A stretch of DNA of 64,000 nt from Paludibaculum fermentans_A (GCF_051172195.1 NZ_JBPJAQ010000001.1:2666001-2730000), one strand, 5' to 3'. Positions 23,786-32,386 are shown, counted from the first letter of the stretch. The notes: generated by a model not told the origin, from the letters alone. Made by a program: numbers and translations.

Positions 23786-24280
23786 ATGCGCAGGCGGCGC
23801 GCGGATCGCGGCATCACACTGCTGGAGATGATGATCGTGATGACGATCGTCGCTCTGATGGTTGGGGTCATGTACCCGAACATCGCGGCGGGCCTGGATG
23901 CCATGCGGATGCGCTCCGCCACCGATTCCGTGGCTGCTTTCCTGAATCAGGGGCTGCTGCGCGCGGAACGGACCCAGGAACCCGTCGAACTGATTGTCCA
24001 ACCGGGTTCGGGCCGTATGGAACTGCGTGGAGCGCTGCCGGGGTTCCAGCGTACGCTGTTGCTGCCCGACGGCATCACCATCCTGCACGTCTTCCCGGAA
24101 CAGCCCGGTGAATTGCCGGAGGAGCGCAGTATTCTGTTCCTGCCGGCGACCACGCTGCCGGCCATCGGGATCGAGTTGCTGAACCGCCGCGGCCTGCGCC
24201 GCCTGGTACGAATTGATCCGCTTACCGGAACCCCCATCGTCGAAACGCCTTCCGCCAGCGTCTCTGGAGAGGAGCGCTAG
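23786..24280 (+). CDS. gspH: minor pseudopilin GspH
   Basis: Minor pseudopilin of 164 residues. Its prepilin site is DRGITLLEMMIVMTIVALM near residue 8, with the +5 Glu. A GspH-like beta-rich head follows, without the GspG calcium loop. It sits 4 bases after gspG and before gspI, the usual order. A prepilin peptidase (gspO/pilD) is needed to process it and is not in the window. Confidence 0.88.
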   Translation: MRRRRADRGITLLEMMIVMTIVALMVGVMYPNIAAGLDAMRMRSATDSVAAFLNQGLLRAERTQEPVELIVQPGSGRMELRGALPGFQRTLLLPDGITILHVFPEQPGELPEERSILFLPATTLPAIGIELLNRRGLRRLVRIDPLTGTPIVETPSASVSGEER

Positions 24281-24284
24281 CAGC

Positions 24285-24755
24285 ATGCATCGCCGCCGCG
24301 GGTTCACCCTGCTCGAAGTGTTGGTCGCCACCCTGATCATGGGTATCGCCGTCACCGGTCTGCTCAGTGCCCTGCGGACATCCCTTCGCAACGCAGCCCG
24401 GGTGAGCGAGACCGATCGCGCCGCCGCCCTGGCGCGACGCCAGATGGACGAGTTGCTGGCTACGCGGATTCTGCCCAAGGGCAGCGCTTTTGGAGGCCTG
24501 TTTCCGCCCGACGTCTCAGGCGGAATTCCGGCCGGCTGGCAGGCCCGCGTCGTTCCAATGGAGAGCGTGGCGATGCCCGGCCAGATGCCGCCCGTCGGGT
24601 CGCGCATGATGGAGCGGATCCAGCTCGAGATCTGGTGGGGCGAGAGCCAGGGCCGCCGTACATTGAACATTGAAGCCTACCGCGGGACGCGCGTCACCGA
24701 TGCCGATCTGCCGTTCTTCCAGGTGGGCGGCTTCCCCTCTGGAGGCCAGCCATGA
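24285..24755 (+). CDS. gspI: minor pseudopilin GspI
   Basis: Minor pseudopilin of 156 residues in the tip complex with GspJ and GspK. The prepilin cleavage site is RRGFTLLEVLVATLIMGIA near residues 5-18. GspI-type features include ALARRQMDELLATR just after the N-terminal helix. An upstream in-frame start at 24213 lies inside gspH and was not used; ATG 24285 follows the gspH stop by 4 bases. It overlaps gspJ by 4 bases. Confidence 0.88.
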   Translation: MHRRRGFTLLEVLVATLIMGIAVTGLLSALRTSLRNAARVSETDRAAALARRQMDELLATRILPKGSAFGGLFPPDVSGGIPAGWQARVVPMESVAMPGQMPPVGSRMMERIQLEIWWGESQGRRTLNIEAYRGTRVTDADLPFFQVGGFPSGGQP

Positions 24756-25483
24756 GGGGCCGCCGCGGCATGACGCTGATTGAGGTCATGATCGCCGTCA
24801 CGCTGGTGAGCCTGCTGGCGTTGGGCATGCTATTTGCCATCCGCGTCGGTCTCACCGCCATGGAATCGACTACGCGCAGGTCGAACCTGAACCGCCGAGC
24901 GTTGGGAGCGCAGCGCATCCTTTCGGCCGAAGTGGCGGGTTTCCTGCCGGTGATCGCCCGCTGCGGCGGTTCCGCGGTCGCCGAGGGCGGTTCGAATTCA
25001 CCGTTTTTCGAAGGCCTGCCCACCGTGATGCGGTTCGCCTCGACTTACTCACTGCAGGGCGCATCACGCGGAGCTCCGCAGGTGGCCGAGCTTTTTGTCG
25101 TACCGGGCCAGAACGGCGAGGGCCTGCGGCTGCTGCTGAATGAACTGCCGTTCACGGGTCCGGTCGGTGCAGGATTCCTGTGTCAACCGCCGACGGCGGA
25201 TCCGGCTACGGGCCTGAGCATGGTGCGGTTCGCTCCGCCGGCTCCAACTCCGCGCAGTTTTGTGGTGGCGGACCGCCTGGCGGCCTGCCGGTTCTCTTAT
25301 CTGCAGTCGAACGACGTCGAGCCCGATCGCTGGGTGCCTGCCTGGACCCGGCAGGATTTGTGGCCAGCCGCCGTCCGCATCGACATCCTGCCGCTGGAGC
25401 GCGACGCCTCCCGCGTGCCGCCCATGACCTTCACGGGACGTTTCCGCCCCAACCGCCGCCCGGGAGAACAGTTTGAGTACTAG
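24752..25483 (+). CDS. gspJ: minor pseudopilin GspJ
   Basis: Minor pseudopilin of 243 residues, the usual size for GspJ. The prepilin site is RRGMTLIEVMIAVTLVSLL at residues 4-20. The rest is a beta-rich head with two or more cysteines (RCGG, FLCQPP, AACRF). An ATGA junction links it to gspI, and its end overlaps gspK by 11 bases. Confidence 0.88.
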   Translation: MRGRRGMTLIEVMIAVTLVSLLALGMLFAIRVGLTAMESTTRRSNLNRRALGAQRILSAEVAGFLPVIARCGGSAVAEGGSNSPFFEGLPTVMRFASTYSLQGASRGAPQVAELFVVPGQNGEGLRLLLNELPFTGPVGAGFLCQPPTADPATGLSMVRFAPPAPTPRSFVVADRLAACRFSYLQSNDVEPDRWVPAWTRQDLWPAAVRIDILPLERDASRVPPMTFTGRFRPNRRPGEQFEY

Positions 25484-26486
25484 CCGCAGCCTCTCACGAA
25501 TCCGGTCCGGGCGCGGCAGCGCCCTGCTTATGGTCCTGTGGCTGTCGGCGGCCCTCTCCGCGATCGCCTTCTCGGTAGCTTTGACCGTTCGCAACGAACT
25601 GAGCCGGGCTGATACGAACCTGGACGGGCTGAAGGCGTATTACCTGGCCTGCGGAGCGGCTGACCGGGCCGTAAATCACATGGTGTACGGGCAGGCCATG
25701 CGCAACCCGAACGGGACGCCTCGTTTTTGGGAAGCCGGCATGCCGCTGTTGATCTTCGACTTTCCTTCCGGCCAGGCCGTGGTGGAGATCCGGGCCGAGT
25801 CCGCCAAGATGAACATCAACACCATGGGCTCGGACGACCTGTTTAAACTGTTGCTGGCCTTGGGCTTACCGCCCGAGCAGGCGCGCCCTGCGGCGATGGC
25901 GGTGATGCATTGGCGCGGCGCCGAAGGCGGGCCGTTTGATCAGATGTATTTGGCCCGCACTCCGTCTTTTCGGGCACCGCATGCGTCATTCCAACAGATC
26001 GAAGAGCTTATGGCGGTTGCAGGCATCACTCCCGAACTGTTTTACGGCGGCTACTCGCGCACCCCGCAAGGTGCCTTGTTGCCACGTTCCGGCCTGCGTG
26101 ACTGCCTGTCGATCTTCAGTCCTTCCACTGGCTTCGACATCAATACGGTCGACCCGGCTGTGATGCTGGCTGTGGGTGTTCCGCCTCCGGCCGTCGAGGC
26201 TGTTGTCGCGATGCGCCGCCGGGCTCCCATCCTGCGCCAGCAGTTGGGCGCCGTCCAGGCCATGCTGGGACCGGCTGCCGGCCGTTTCCGCATGGGGGGC
26301 GAAAAGATCTATACGCTGCGGGCCACAGGCCGCCTGCGCCGTCAGGACGGCACGTTGTCGGATCTCCGCCGTAGTGTCGCGATGACCGTGCAGATCTACT
26401 CCAAGAATTCACCGGACAATTTCCGCGTCCTCGCCTGGCAGGACAACGCGGCCGGAAGGCAGTTGTTTGACGTATGGCCCAACTGA
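25473..26486 (+). CDS. gspK: minor pseudopilin GspK
   Basis: Tip pseudopilin of 337 residues, larger than the others as expected. The N-terminal region RGSALLMVLWLSAALSAIAF resembles the GspK prepilin segment, which lacks the +5 Glu. A first globular part carries the Asn-rich SAKMNINTMGSDDLFKLLLALGL; a second helix-hairpin-helix-like repeat is FDINTVDPAVMLAVGVPP. The start is TTG at 25473, overlapping the gspJ end; no nearer ATG exists. It overlaps gspL by 13 bases. Confidence 0.9.
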   Translation: MSTSRSLSRIRSGRGSALLMVLWLSAALSAIAFSVALTVRNELSRADTNLDGLKAYYLACGAADRAVNHMVYGQAMRNPNGTPRFWEAGMPLLIFDFPSGQAVVEIRAESAKMNINTMGSDDLFKLLLALGLPPEQARPAAMAVMHWRGAEGGPFDQMYLARTPSFRAPHASFQQIEELMAVAGITPELFYGGYSRTPQGALLPRSGLRDCLSIFSPSTGFDINTVDPAVMLAVGVPPPAVEAVVAMRRRAPILRQQLGAVQAMLGPAAGRFRMGGEKIYTLRATGRLRRQDGTLSDLRRSVAMTVQIYSKNSPDNFRVLAWQDNAAGRQLFDVWPN

Positions 26487-27817
26487 GATCACCCCTGCTG
26501 CGCAGCTTGTTCCGATTCGGCACCGGCGCCGGCGTCGTTATCGATGCGGACAGCCTGACCGTGTACCTGGCGCGTGTCCGGCCCGGCGGCGCGCGTTTGC
26601 TCGACTCCCTGCGGATTGAAAACTTCCGCGAGCAACCCGCGGCGGAATGGGGCGCCACTTACAACAATTTCCTGGCCAGGCACTCGCAGCAGCATCTCTC
26701 CGCCCTGGTAGTGTTGCCCCGGCAGGAGGTAATCGTCCGGCTGGTCCATCTGCCGGGCGTGGCCGACCAGGATGCGGCGGCGGCCATCCGGTTCCAGCTG
26801 GATACCCTGCACCCGTTCCCTGAGGACGAGGTGGTCTACGACTTCCAGCGTGTAGGCGCCGGAGACGGGTTTGTGGTGGCTATCGCCGAACGGCGGTTTC
26901 TCGATTTTTACACGGCGTTGTTTGCCGAAGCCGGCTTGAAAACCGCGGGCTTCACTTTCTCCGGCGGCGCCGTCTTTCCTTCCCTGCGTCTGTTTGGCGC
27001 GCCTCCGGCTGAGGGTTTCCTGGCCGTCCAGGGCCTGATGGCCGGAGCCGAAGCGCCGTTCGAACTCTATGGCGAGAGCAGCGCATACCCGCTGTTCTCG
27101 GCTGAATTGGACGCGCCGCTGGACCGGGCCGGCGCCCTGGCCGCGGCCGAACTGCGGCTGCCGGCGGAGACGGAGCCCCGCGATCTCATGGATATGCTGC
27201 CGGCATGGCAGTCCGCGCCCGAGACGATGGATTTCTCCGATGCCGGCCGTTCGCGTGCCGCGCTACCCTGGGCCGCGAGCCTGGCGGCGGCCTGCCCCCG
27301 GCTGGGCACTCCGGTGAACCTGCTGCCCCTGGAGCAGCGGACCATTTCCTCGCGCGCCGCCTATATCCCCACGATTCTGCTGCTGGTGATTCTGGCCGGG
27401 CTGACCGGCGCGCTGCTCGCCCAGAACAAGGTGATGGACAACAAGTATCAGGCCCAGTTGGCGAGCGAGATCAAGCGGTTGGAGCCCACCGCCGTGAAAG
27501 TGGCGGCGCTCGACCGCAAGATTGCAGACGAGAGCGAGCGGATTCATGATCTTGACGCGTACCGCCAGCGCACGAAGGAATCCCTGGACATCGTCCTGGA
27601 GCTGACCAAGATGCTGCCGCCCCCGTCCTGGATTCTGGCCCTGCAGATCGACCCCAAGAGCGTGGTGATTCAAGGCGAAACGGAACAGGCCGACGGTCTG
27701 CTGAAGAAACTGGATTCTTCTCCCCGCTTCACCAATTCCGAGTTTTCGGCACCGCTCTCGCGTACGCCCGGCGGAGAGTTGTTCCGCATCAAGGCGAATC
27801 GCCGGGGTGCGAAATGA
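26474..27817 (+). CDS. gspL: GspL-like T2SS assembly protein (PilM/PilN-like fusion layout)
   Basis: Inner-membrane assembly protein of 447 residues linking GspE to the periplasmic apparatus. The N-terminal two thirds (about 20-290) look like the actin-like PilM/GspL cytoplasmic domain (GAGVVIDADSLTVYLARV, VLPRQEVIVRLVHLPG, DTLHPFPEDEVVYDF). A transmembrane helix lies near 298-320 (AYIPTILLLVILAGLTGALLA), followed by a coiled coil and a PilN-like ferredoxin-fold domain (LTKMLPPPSWILALQID, VVIQGETEQADGLLKKL). It overlaps gspK and gspM. The call rests on fold and gene order. Confidence 0.85.
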   Translation: MAQLRSPLLRSLFRFGTGAGVVIDADSLTVYLARVRPGGARLLDSLRIENFREQPAAEWGATYNNFLARHSQQHLSALVVLPRQEVIVRLVHLPGVADQDAAAAIRFQLDTLHPFPEDEVVYDFQRVGAGDGFVVAIAERRFLDFYTALFAEAGLKTAGFTFSGGAVFPSLRLFGAPPAEGFLAVQGLMAGAEAPFELYGESSAYPLFSAELDAPLDRAGALAAAELRLPAETEPRDLMDMLPAWQSAPETMDFSDAGRSRAALPWAASLAAACPRLGTPVNLLPLEQRTISSRAAYIPTILLLVILAGLTGALLAQNKVMDNKYQAQLASEIKRLEPTAVKVAALDRKIADESERIHDLDAYRQRTKESLDIVLELTKMLPPPSWILALQIDPKSVVIQGETEQADGLLKKLDSSPRFTNSEFSAPLSRTPGGELFRIKANRRGAK

Positions 27818-28404
27818 AGCAGCTCAGCCCCCGCGAAAAGCAGGCACTCGGCCTGTGGGTGATTGGTGTCGCGGTGATCCTGGCCATCTACTACTGGCCG
27901 GCCGGAGACTCGGGTGCCATTGGCATGGTGAGTTCGGTGCAGACGGACGAGAAGCGGCTGGCCAAGTTGCGCCGCCTGACCGCGGCCGAGCCGGGCCGCC
28001 AGGAGGTTCTGAAGAAGGTTTCGGCGGAGTTGGGCCGTCGGGAAAAGGGGCTGATCCAGGCCGAGACCGCGCCCCAGGCGCAGGCGCAGCTGCTCCAGAT
28101 CGCCCGCCGTGTTGCCCAGTTGCAGCAGCCTCCGGTGATGTTCAAGAGCACGGAGTTCGCGCAGCCCCGGCCATTCGGCTCAGCCTACGGCGAAGTGGCC
28201 ATGTCGGTCAGCATTGAGTGCGGAATCGACCAGATTGTGAACCTGCTGGCGGATATCAGCAATCAGCCGGAGTTGGTTTCGGTGGCCGATCTGCAGTTTG
28301 GACAGGTTCTGAATAAGCAGAAGGTGGTTCCCGTGCGCATCACGTTTACAGGGATCGTGCCCCGCAAACTGGTGCCCGAGAAGAGGGGAGGGTCCGGATT
28401 TTGA
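27814..28404 (+). CDS. gspM: GspM/PilO-like T2SS assembly protein
   Basis: Bitopic inner-membrane protein of 196 residues that partners GspL. A cytoplasmic stub (MKQLSPREKQALG) precedes one transmembrane helix at about 13-30 and a coiled coil (DEKRLAKLRRLTAAEPGRQEVLKKVSAELGRR given in parts: DEKRLAKLRRLTAAEPGR then QEVLKKVSAELGRR). The C-terminal ferredoxin-like domain is about 80-190. ATGA overlap with gspL and a 4-base overlap with gspC support one transcript. Confidence 0.85.
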   Translation: MKQLSPREKQALGLWVIGVAVILAIYYWPAGDSGAIGMVSSVQTDEKRLAKLRRLTAAEPGRQEVLKKVSAELGRREKGLIQAETAPQAQAQLLQIARRVAQLQQPPVMFKSTEFAQPRPFGSAYGEVAMSVSIECGIDQIVNLLADISNQPELVSVADLQFGQVLNKQKVVPVRITFTGIVPRKLVPEKRGGSGF

Positions 28405-29186
28405 GGCGGAATCTCATCCTTCTGGATCTGCTGCTGGCGGCGTTGATCGCGGCCGTTTCCTGGCAGCTATGGAACGGTTATAAGGATCGGGCGGTGAAGC
28501 ATCAGGCGTTCCTGAACGCTCCGGCTCCTGCCGCTCCTCCGGCTTTGGTTTCCATCGCACCGGTGCCCGGCCAGGTGTCGGCGTCGAACTACTACGAGAT
28601 CGCCTCCGTACTGCCGTTCAGCAAAGACCGGAACCCGACTGTGATTGTGGAAGTGGTGGCGCCGAAGGCGGTGCCGGCCTTCCCGCGCTACTACGGAATG
28701 ATGAACTGGGGCGGCGGCCCCAAGGTGATTCTGTCGCCCAATCCGGGCGGAGCGCAGAAGAGTTACGTGCCAGGCGACAAGGTGGGCGACTTCAAGCTGG
28801 TCAGCATAGCCCAGGGCGGGCTGGTCTTCGAGTGGGAAGGCAAGCAGTTGCCGGCGAAGTATGAGGAGATGCGGGATTCCAATGGCGCCTCCCAGCAGTC
28901 AACGAATTCGGGTGGCGGCCAGGCTGCGTCGACCAACACAGCCTCGGTAGTGAATGTGACAGCACCCGGCAGTTCAAGCTCCGAGTCGCCTGTTAAGTCG
29001 GTGACCAGCACGGTGGTGTCGGTCATTGGCGGCGACGTGCGGCGTCCGGGTGCGGATGTGGGCGGCGGCATCCGCGGCTGCCAACCGGGCGATCCCAGCC
29101 CGGCCGGTGCGATTGTCGACGGGTATCGAAAACTGGTGACCGAAACTCCCTTCGGCAAGAGCTGCCGCTGGGAACGGGTCCAATAA
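28401..29186 (+). CDS. gspC: GspC-like T2SS inner-membrane protein without visible PDZ domain
   Basis: Protein of 261 residues that in T2SS links the platform to the secretin. One transmembrane helix spans about 4-24. A homology-region (HR) domain follows at about 60-155, with NYYEIASVLPFSKDRNP and SYVPGDKVGDFKLVSIAQGGLVFEWEGK. After residue 165 the sequence becomes Ser/Thr/Gly-rich, and it ends in TPFGKSCRWERVQ (249-261) rather than a PDZ domain. The start is TTG at 28401, overlapping the gspM stop. The same PFG/Trp motif recurs twice in the next gene. Confidence 0.8.
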   Translation: MRRNLILLDLLLAALIAAVSWQLWNGYKDRAVKHQAFLNAPAPAAPPALVSIAPVPGQVSASNYYEIASVLPFSKDRNPTVIVEVVAPKAVPAFPRYYGMMNWGGGPKVILSPNPGGAQKSYVPGDKVGDFKLVSIAQGGLVFEWEGKQLPAKYEEMRDSNGASQQSTNSGGGQAASTNTASVVNVTAPGSSSSESPVKSVTSTVVSVIGGDVRRPGADVGGGIRGCQPGDPSPAGAIVDGYRKLVTETPFGKSCRWERVQ

Positions 29187-29216
29187 CGGCAACTAGAAGA
29201 AAATAGGAGAGTTGAT

Positions 29217-29669
29217 ATGAAAAAACTAACAATGGCGGCGGTGGCTTTGGCGATTTGTGCCACGTCGGGTTTCGGACAGCAGGGCAGCAGCACGGCGGAC
29301 AAGACGGTGAAGGCGGCCCAGGCCAAGGCGGCAGCCAAGCGGGTGCCGGCGGCGGCAGGGACGGAATTGCCGGCCGATGCGGTGAAGGTGCAGGAAGGTG
29401 TGTACAAGGCCAAGGACGCGAAAGGCAAAACCTGGATCTACTCGCGGACACCCTTTGGCTGGACCAAGACGGACGAGTCGAGCTTCAAGGAAGCGGCGCA
29501 CGCTTCGGAAGTGCCCTCCATCCGAGCCATCGCCGTCGAAGGCGACAAGGTGAAGTTTGAGCGGGATAGCCCATTCGGGAAGTCGGTCTGGACGAAGCCG
29601 GTCGGCGACCTGGCGCCCGAAGAGAAGGCCGCTTACGAACTCAAACTCAACGCCAAGAACGAGAAGTAG
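29217..29669 (+). CDS. small exported protein with duplicated PFG/Trp motif, inside the T2SS operon
   Basis: A 150-residue protein of unknown function between gspC and gspD. Signal peptide 1-20 (LTMAAVALAICATSGFGQ). A Lys/Ala-rich segment follows (about 25-45). It then has two similar units: TPFGWTK at 78-84 and SPFGKSVWTK at 118-127, related to the GspC C-terminus TPFGKSCRW. AGGAGA precedes the ATG with a 6-base gap. It starts 30 bases after gspC and ends 16 bases before gspD, so it is part of the operon. A periplasmic partner of GspC or the secretin is a reasonable inference. Confidence 0.78.
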   Translation: MKKLTMAAVALAICATSGFGQQGSSTADKTVKAAQAKAAAKRVPAAAGTELPADAVKVQEGVYKAKDAKGKTWIYSRTPFGWTKTDESSFKEAAHASEVPSIRAIAVEGDKVKFERDSPFGKSVWTKPVGDLAPEEKAAYELKLNAKNEK

Positions 29670-29685
29670 TCAAGGAGTGCTCCTG

Positions 29686-32019
29686 ATGCGTGTGTCCCGA
29701 TTCCGCAGCCCGAAGCTTAGCCTGGTGCTGGCAGTTCTCCTGTTGGAACTGCCGCTCGTCTACGCTCAACAACAGCCGCAGCAATTGCCGCCGGTTGTTG
29801 TTCCGCCCGGCTTCGGGCCGCGTGTAAATGATGTCCAGCAGCCGGCGGCGGCCCAACCGGCTCCGGCACCCGCTGCGGCCCAGCCGAATCAGCCAGCCGC
29901 TCCGTCCGCGCCGCCGAACGCCCTGGTGGGCGGCATGAGCCTGCAGAACGTGAACCTCCTGGAAGTTGTTGATTCCCTGGCGCGCGAGCTGAAGATCAAC
30001 TACATCATGGACAAGCGCGTGAATGGCGGTGTGACGCTGAACACCTACGGCGAGATCCGCACGATGGACAAGCGCGCCCTGCTCGACACGATCCTGCGCA
30101 TCAATGGCGCGGCCATGGTTCAGGCCGGCGACGTCTACCGCATCGTGCCGCTGACTGACGTCGCGCGCATGCCGCTGAAACCGGAAGTGGATGCCCAGAA
30201 CATTCCGGAAGACGACCGGCCAATGTTGAACCTCGTCTTTCTGAAGTACGCGAACGTGGACGAGCTCTCGAAGCTCGTGGGCGAATTCCTGGGACCCGAC
30301 GGGAAGGCCTGGCCTTACCCGCCCGCCAACCTGCTGCTGGTGCTCGACAGCCGCCGGAACATGCGCCGGACCATGGAGATGATCTCCCTGTTCGACAGCG
30401 ACGTGTTGGCCAAGCAGCGTGTGAAGCTCTTCGATCTCAGGAACAGCAAACCGTCTGACATGGCGAAGGAGCTGGAAGGCTTGTTGAAGTCGATGTCGCT
30501 GAGCAAAGATCTCAGTTCCGTCAAGTTCGTTCCGGTGGACCGCATCAACACGCTCATCGCGGTGGCTCCGAATCCCGGAGTCTTCGATCAGGTCAGTGAG
30601 TGGATCGACAAGCTCGACGTAAAGGTAAAGAACGCCGCGGGAAAGGTGGACACCTATGTCTATCGGGTGAAGTACAGCCAGGCACAGCAGTTGGCCTTCT
30701 CCATCATGATGCTCTACATGCAGATGATGCCCGGCTACGGTGGCATGGGCGGGATGGGTGGGATGTATGGCGGCATGGGTGGCGGGATGTATGGCGGTGG
30801 GATGTATGGTGGCGGCATGTACGGCGGGGGCGGCATGTACGGCGGGGGCGGCATGTACGGCGGGGGCATGTATGGCGGAGGAATGTACGGCGGTGGAGGC
30901 GGCGGCGGAGTAGGCGGCGGAGTAGGCAACCCGGGACTGACCGGCCAGGCGGCCAATTTCAACCCTATCCAGGGCACCAACACGACTGGCACTGCCGGCC
31001 AGAACGGGTATGGCATGGGCGGCTACGGGATGGGTGGCATGGATTTGACCGGCGGGATGCTGGGGATGGGCGGAATGTACGGGGGGATGGGCATGTATGG
31101 CCCGCAGAGCCCCCGCGTAGTGCCCAACTACTCAGATAACTCCCTGCTGATTCTCGCCACTCCGGAACAGTACGAGAGCATCAGCCGGATGCTGACGCAG
31201 TTGGACATACCGCCGCGTCAGGTGCTGATTGAAGCCAAGATCTATGAAGTGAAGCTGACCGGCGCTCTGAGCTGGGGTGTCTCCCACTACTTGTTCAATA
31301 AAGACGGTTCGGGCGCCGTGGGAGTCCCGGACGGAGCGGGGCGGAAGTTCGTCGGCTCGCTGGTCGACGGAACGATCGGTTTGTCGGCCGGCACCATGGT
31401 CGGGCACAGCCGGCAGTTGTACTCAGCCATCAGTGCACAGGAGCTCTCCAGCAAGACGAAGGTCGTTTCGGCGCCCAGCGTCGTGGCAACCGACAGCATC
31501 GCGGCCTCCATCAACGTGGGTGTAGAAGTACCCACGCTGACGGCCCAGGCGGTTACCGGTGCTCAATCCGGCGGCAGTTCGCTGTTCGCAAACACCATTT
31601 CGAACCGCAAGTCCGGTGTGACGCTTGGTATTACGGCCAGGGTGAACCCGAGCGGCATTGTCACTCTGGTGATCAACCAGGAAGTGAGCTCTCCACAGGC
31701 TCCCACCTCGAGTTCGGCGATTCAGTCGCCCAGCTTCAGCACCCGTACCGTTCAAACCCAAGTCACCGTCCAGGACGGGGACATGATCGCGATCGGGGGC
31801 ATTATCAACGAAACAAATGGATCCAGTACCACCGGTATCCCGATCCTGGGGCGTATCCCCATTCTGGGGTACGCCTTCTCGAACAGGTCGTCGAACCGTG
31901 AACGGACGGAGTTGCTGGTCTTCATCACGCCGCACGTGATCTACGACACCAACGAGATGAATGAAGCCAGCGACGAGATGATGAGCAAGATGAAGAGGCT
32001 CCAGAAGCTCATCAAATAG
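29686..32019 (+). CDS. gspD: type II secretion system secretin GspD
   Basis: Outer-membrane secretin of 777 residues. Signal peptide 1-28 (SLVLAVLLLELPLVYAQQ), then a Pro/Ala/Gln-rich linker to about residue 85. N0 (SLQNVNLLEVVDSLARELKINYIMDKRV), N1 and N2 (VPVDRINTLIAVAPNPGVFDQV) domains follow. N3 is split by a Gly/Met/Tyr-rich insertion at about 346-474. The secretin barrel (about 500-760) has VEVPTLTAQ, TVQTQVTVQDGDMIAIGGI and PILGRIPILGYAFSNRSS, then ELLVFITPHVI. ATG 29686 follows GGAG; an upstream frame was ignored because it lies in the previous gene. A terminator follows. Confidence 0.95.
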   Translation: MRVSRFRSPKLSLVLAVLLLELPLVYAQQQPQQLPPVVVPPGFGPRVNDVQQPAAAQPAPAPAAAQPNQPAAPSAPPNALVGGMSLQNVNLLEVVDSLARELKINYIMDKRVNGGVTLNTYGEIRTMDKRALLDTILRINGAAMVQAGDVYRIVPLTDVARMPLKPEVDAQNIPEDDRPMLNLVFLKYANVDELSKLVGEFLGPDGKAWPYPPANLLLVLDSRRNMRRTMEMISLFDSDVLAKQRVKLFDLRNSKPSDMAKELEGLLKSMSLSKDLSSVKFVPVDRINTLIAVAPNPGVFDQVSEWIDKLDVKVKNAAGKVDTYVYRVKYSQAQQLAFSIMMLYMQMMPGYGGMGGMGGMYGGMGGGMYGGGMYGGGMYGGGGMYGGGGMYGGGMYGGGMYGGGGGGGVGGGVGNPGLTGQAANFNPIQGTNTTGTAGQNGYGMGGYGMGGMDLTGGMLGMGGMYGGMGMYGPQSPRVVPNYSDNSLLILATPEQYESISRMLTQLDIPPRQVLIEAKIYEVKLTGALSWGVSHYLFNKDGSGAVGVPDGAGRKFVGSLVDGTIGLSAGTMVGHSRQLYSAISAQELSSKTKVVSAPSVVATDSIAASINVGVEVPTLTAQAVTGAQSGGSSLFANTISNRKSGVTLGITARVNPSGIVTLVINQEVSSPQAPTSSSAIQSPSFSTRTVQTQVTVQDGDMIAIGGIINETNGSSTTGIPILGRIPILGYAFSNRSSNRERTELLVFITPHVIYDTNEMNEASDEMMSKMKRLQKLIK
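30727..31107 (+). repeat. tandem GG(G)MY codon repeats within gspD
   Basis: Imperfect tandem repeats of units encoding Gly-Gly-(Gly)-Met-Tyr, densest at 30757-30903 and recurring at 30991-31107. DNA units such as GGCGGCATGTACGGCGGG recur with small changes, so slippage or recombination could alter the length. Confidence 0.85.
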
Positions 32020-32039
32020 CCCGGCTCAGGTTTATTTTC

Positions 32040-32073
32040 AGGCGCGGTTGCCCAGCGGCGGCCGCGCCTTTTT
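32040..32073 (+). terminator. intrinsic terminator after gspD
   Basis: AGGCGCGG (32040-32047) and CCGCGCCT (32062-32069) form a stem followed by a run of T to 32073, 20 bases after the gspD stop. It closes the sigma/T2SS operon. Confidence 0.8.
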
Positions 32074-32301
32074 GCGTCAGCGGCCCAAAAGTGAGTCAGG
32101 CTGTCCCACCCCCTGAGTCACCGGAACACAAGTCTCCGCGAGCCGGTCAATTCGCCGTCGGATGTCCGAAATTTAGGCCTTTGGAGGCCACACGATTGAA
32201 ACTGAAACGCTTGCGAATCAGGAAGGGGTGTTGCGTTCGCTGCAACCGCGTTCAGTGCGCTGAAAGCGGGCTATCGAATGACACATCCTGCGCGGAAATC
32301 C

Positions 32302-32331
32302 TTGACGGCCTATCACATGCCATGATTAAAT
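32302..32331 (+). promoter_or_regulatory. candidate promoter P1 of the 570-residue exported protein
   Basis: TTGACG at 32302-32307 and TTAAAT at 32326-32331, 18-base spacer, upstream of the gene at 32677. Confidence 0.4.
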
Positions 32332-32386
32332 GCCAAGAGTAGGGATTACTGCCGGTACCCGGTAAGGGGTCTGAAAGCTGTATTGC

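Noticed and set aside
30735..31016. Pro/Tyr-rich minus-strand frame (PPYMPP repeats)
   Set aside because: Merely the complement of the GG(G)MY repeat in gspD.
32091..32342. 83-residue plus-strand frame in the leader after gspD
   Set aside because: Weak ribosome site, odd composition, overlaps a promoter-like element; not supportable as a gene.
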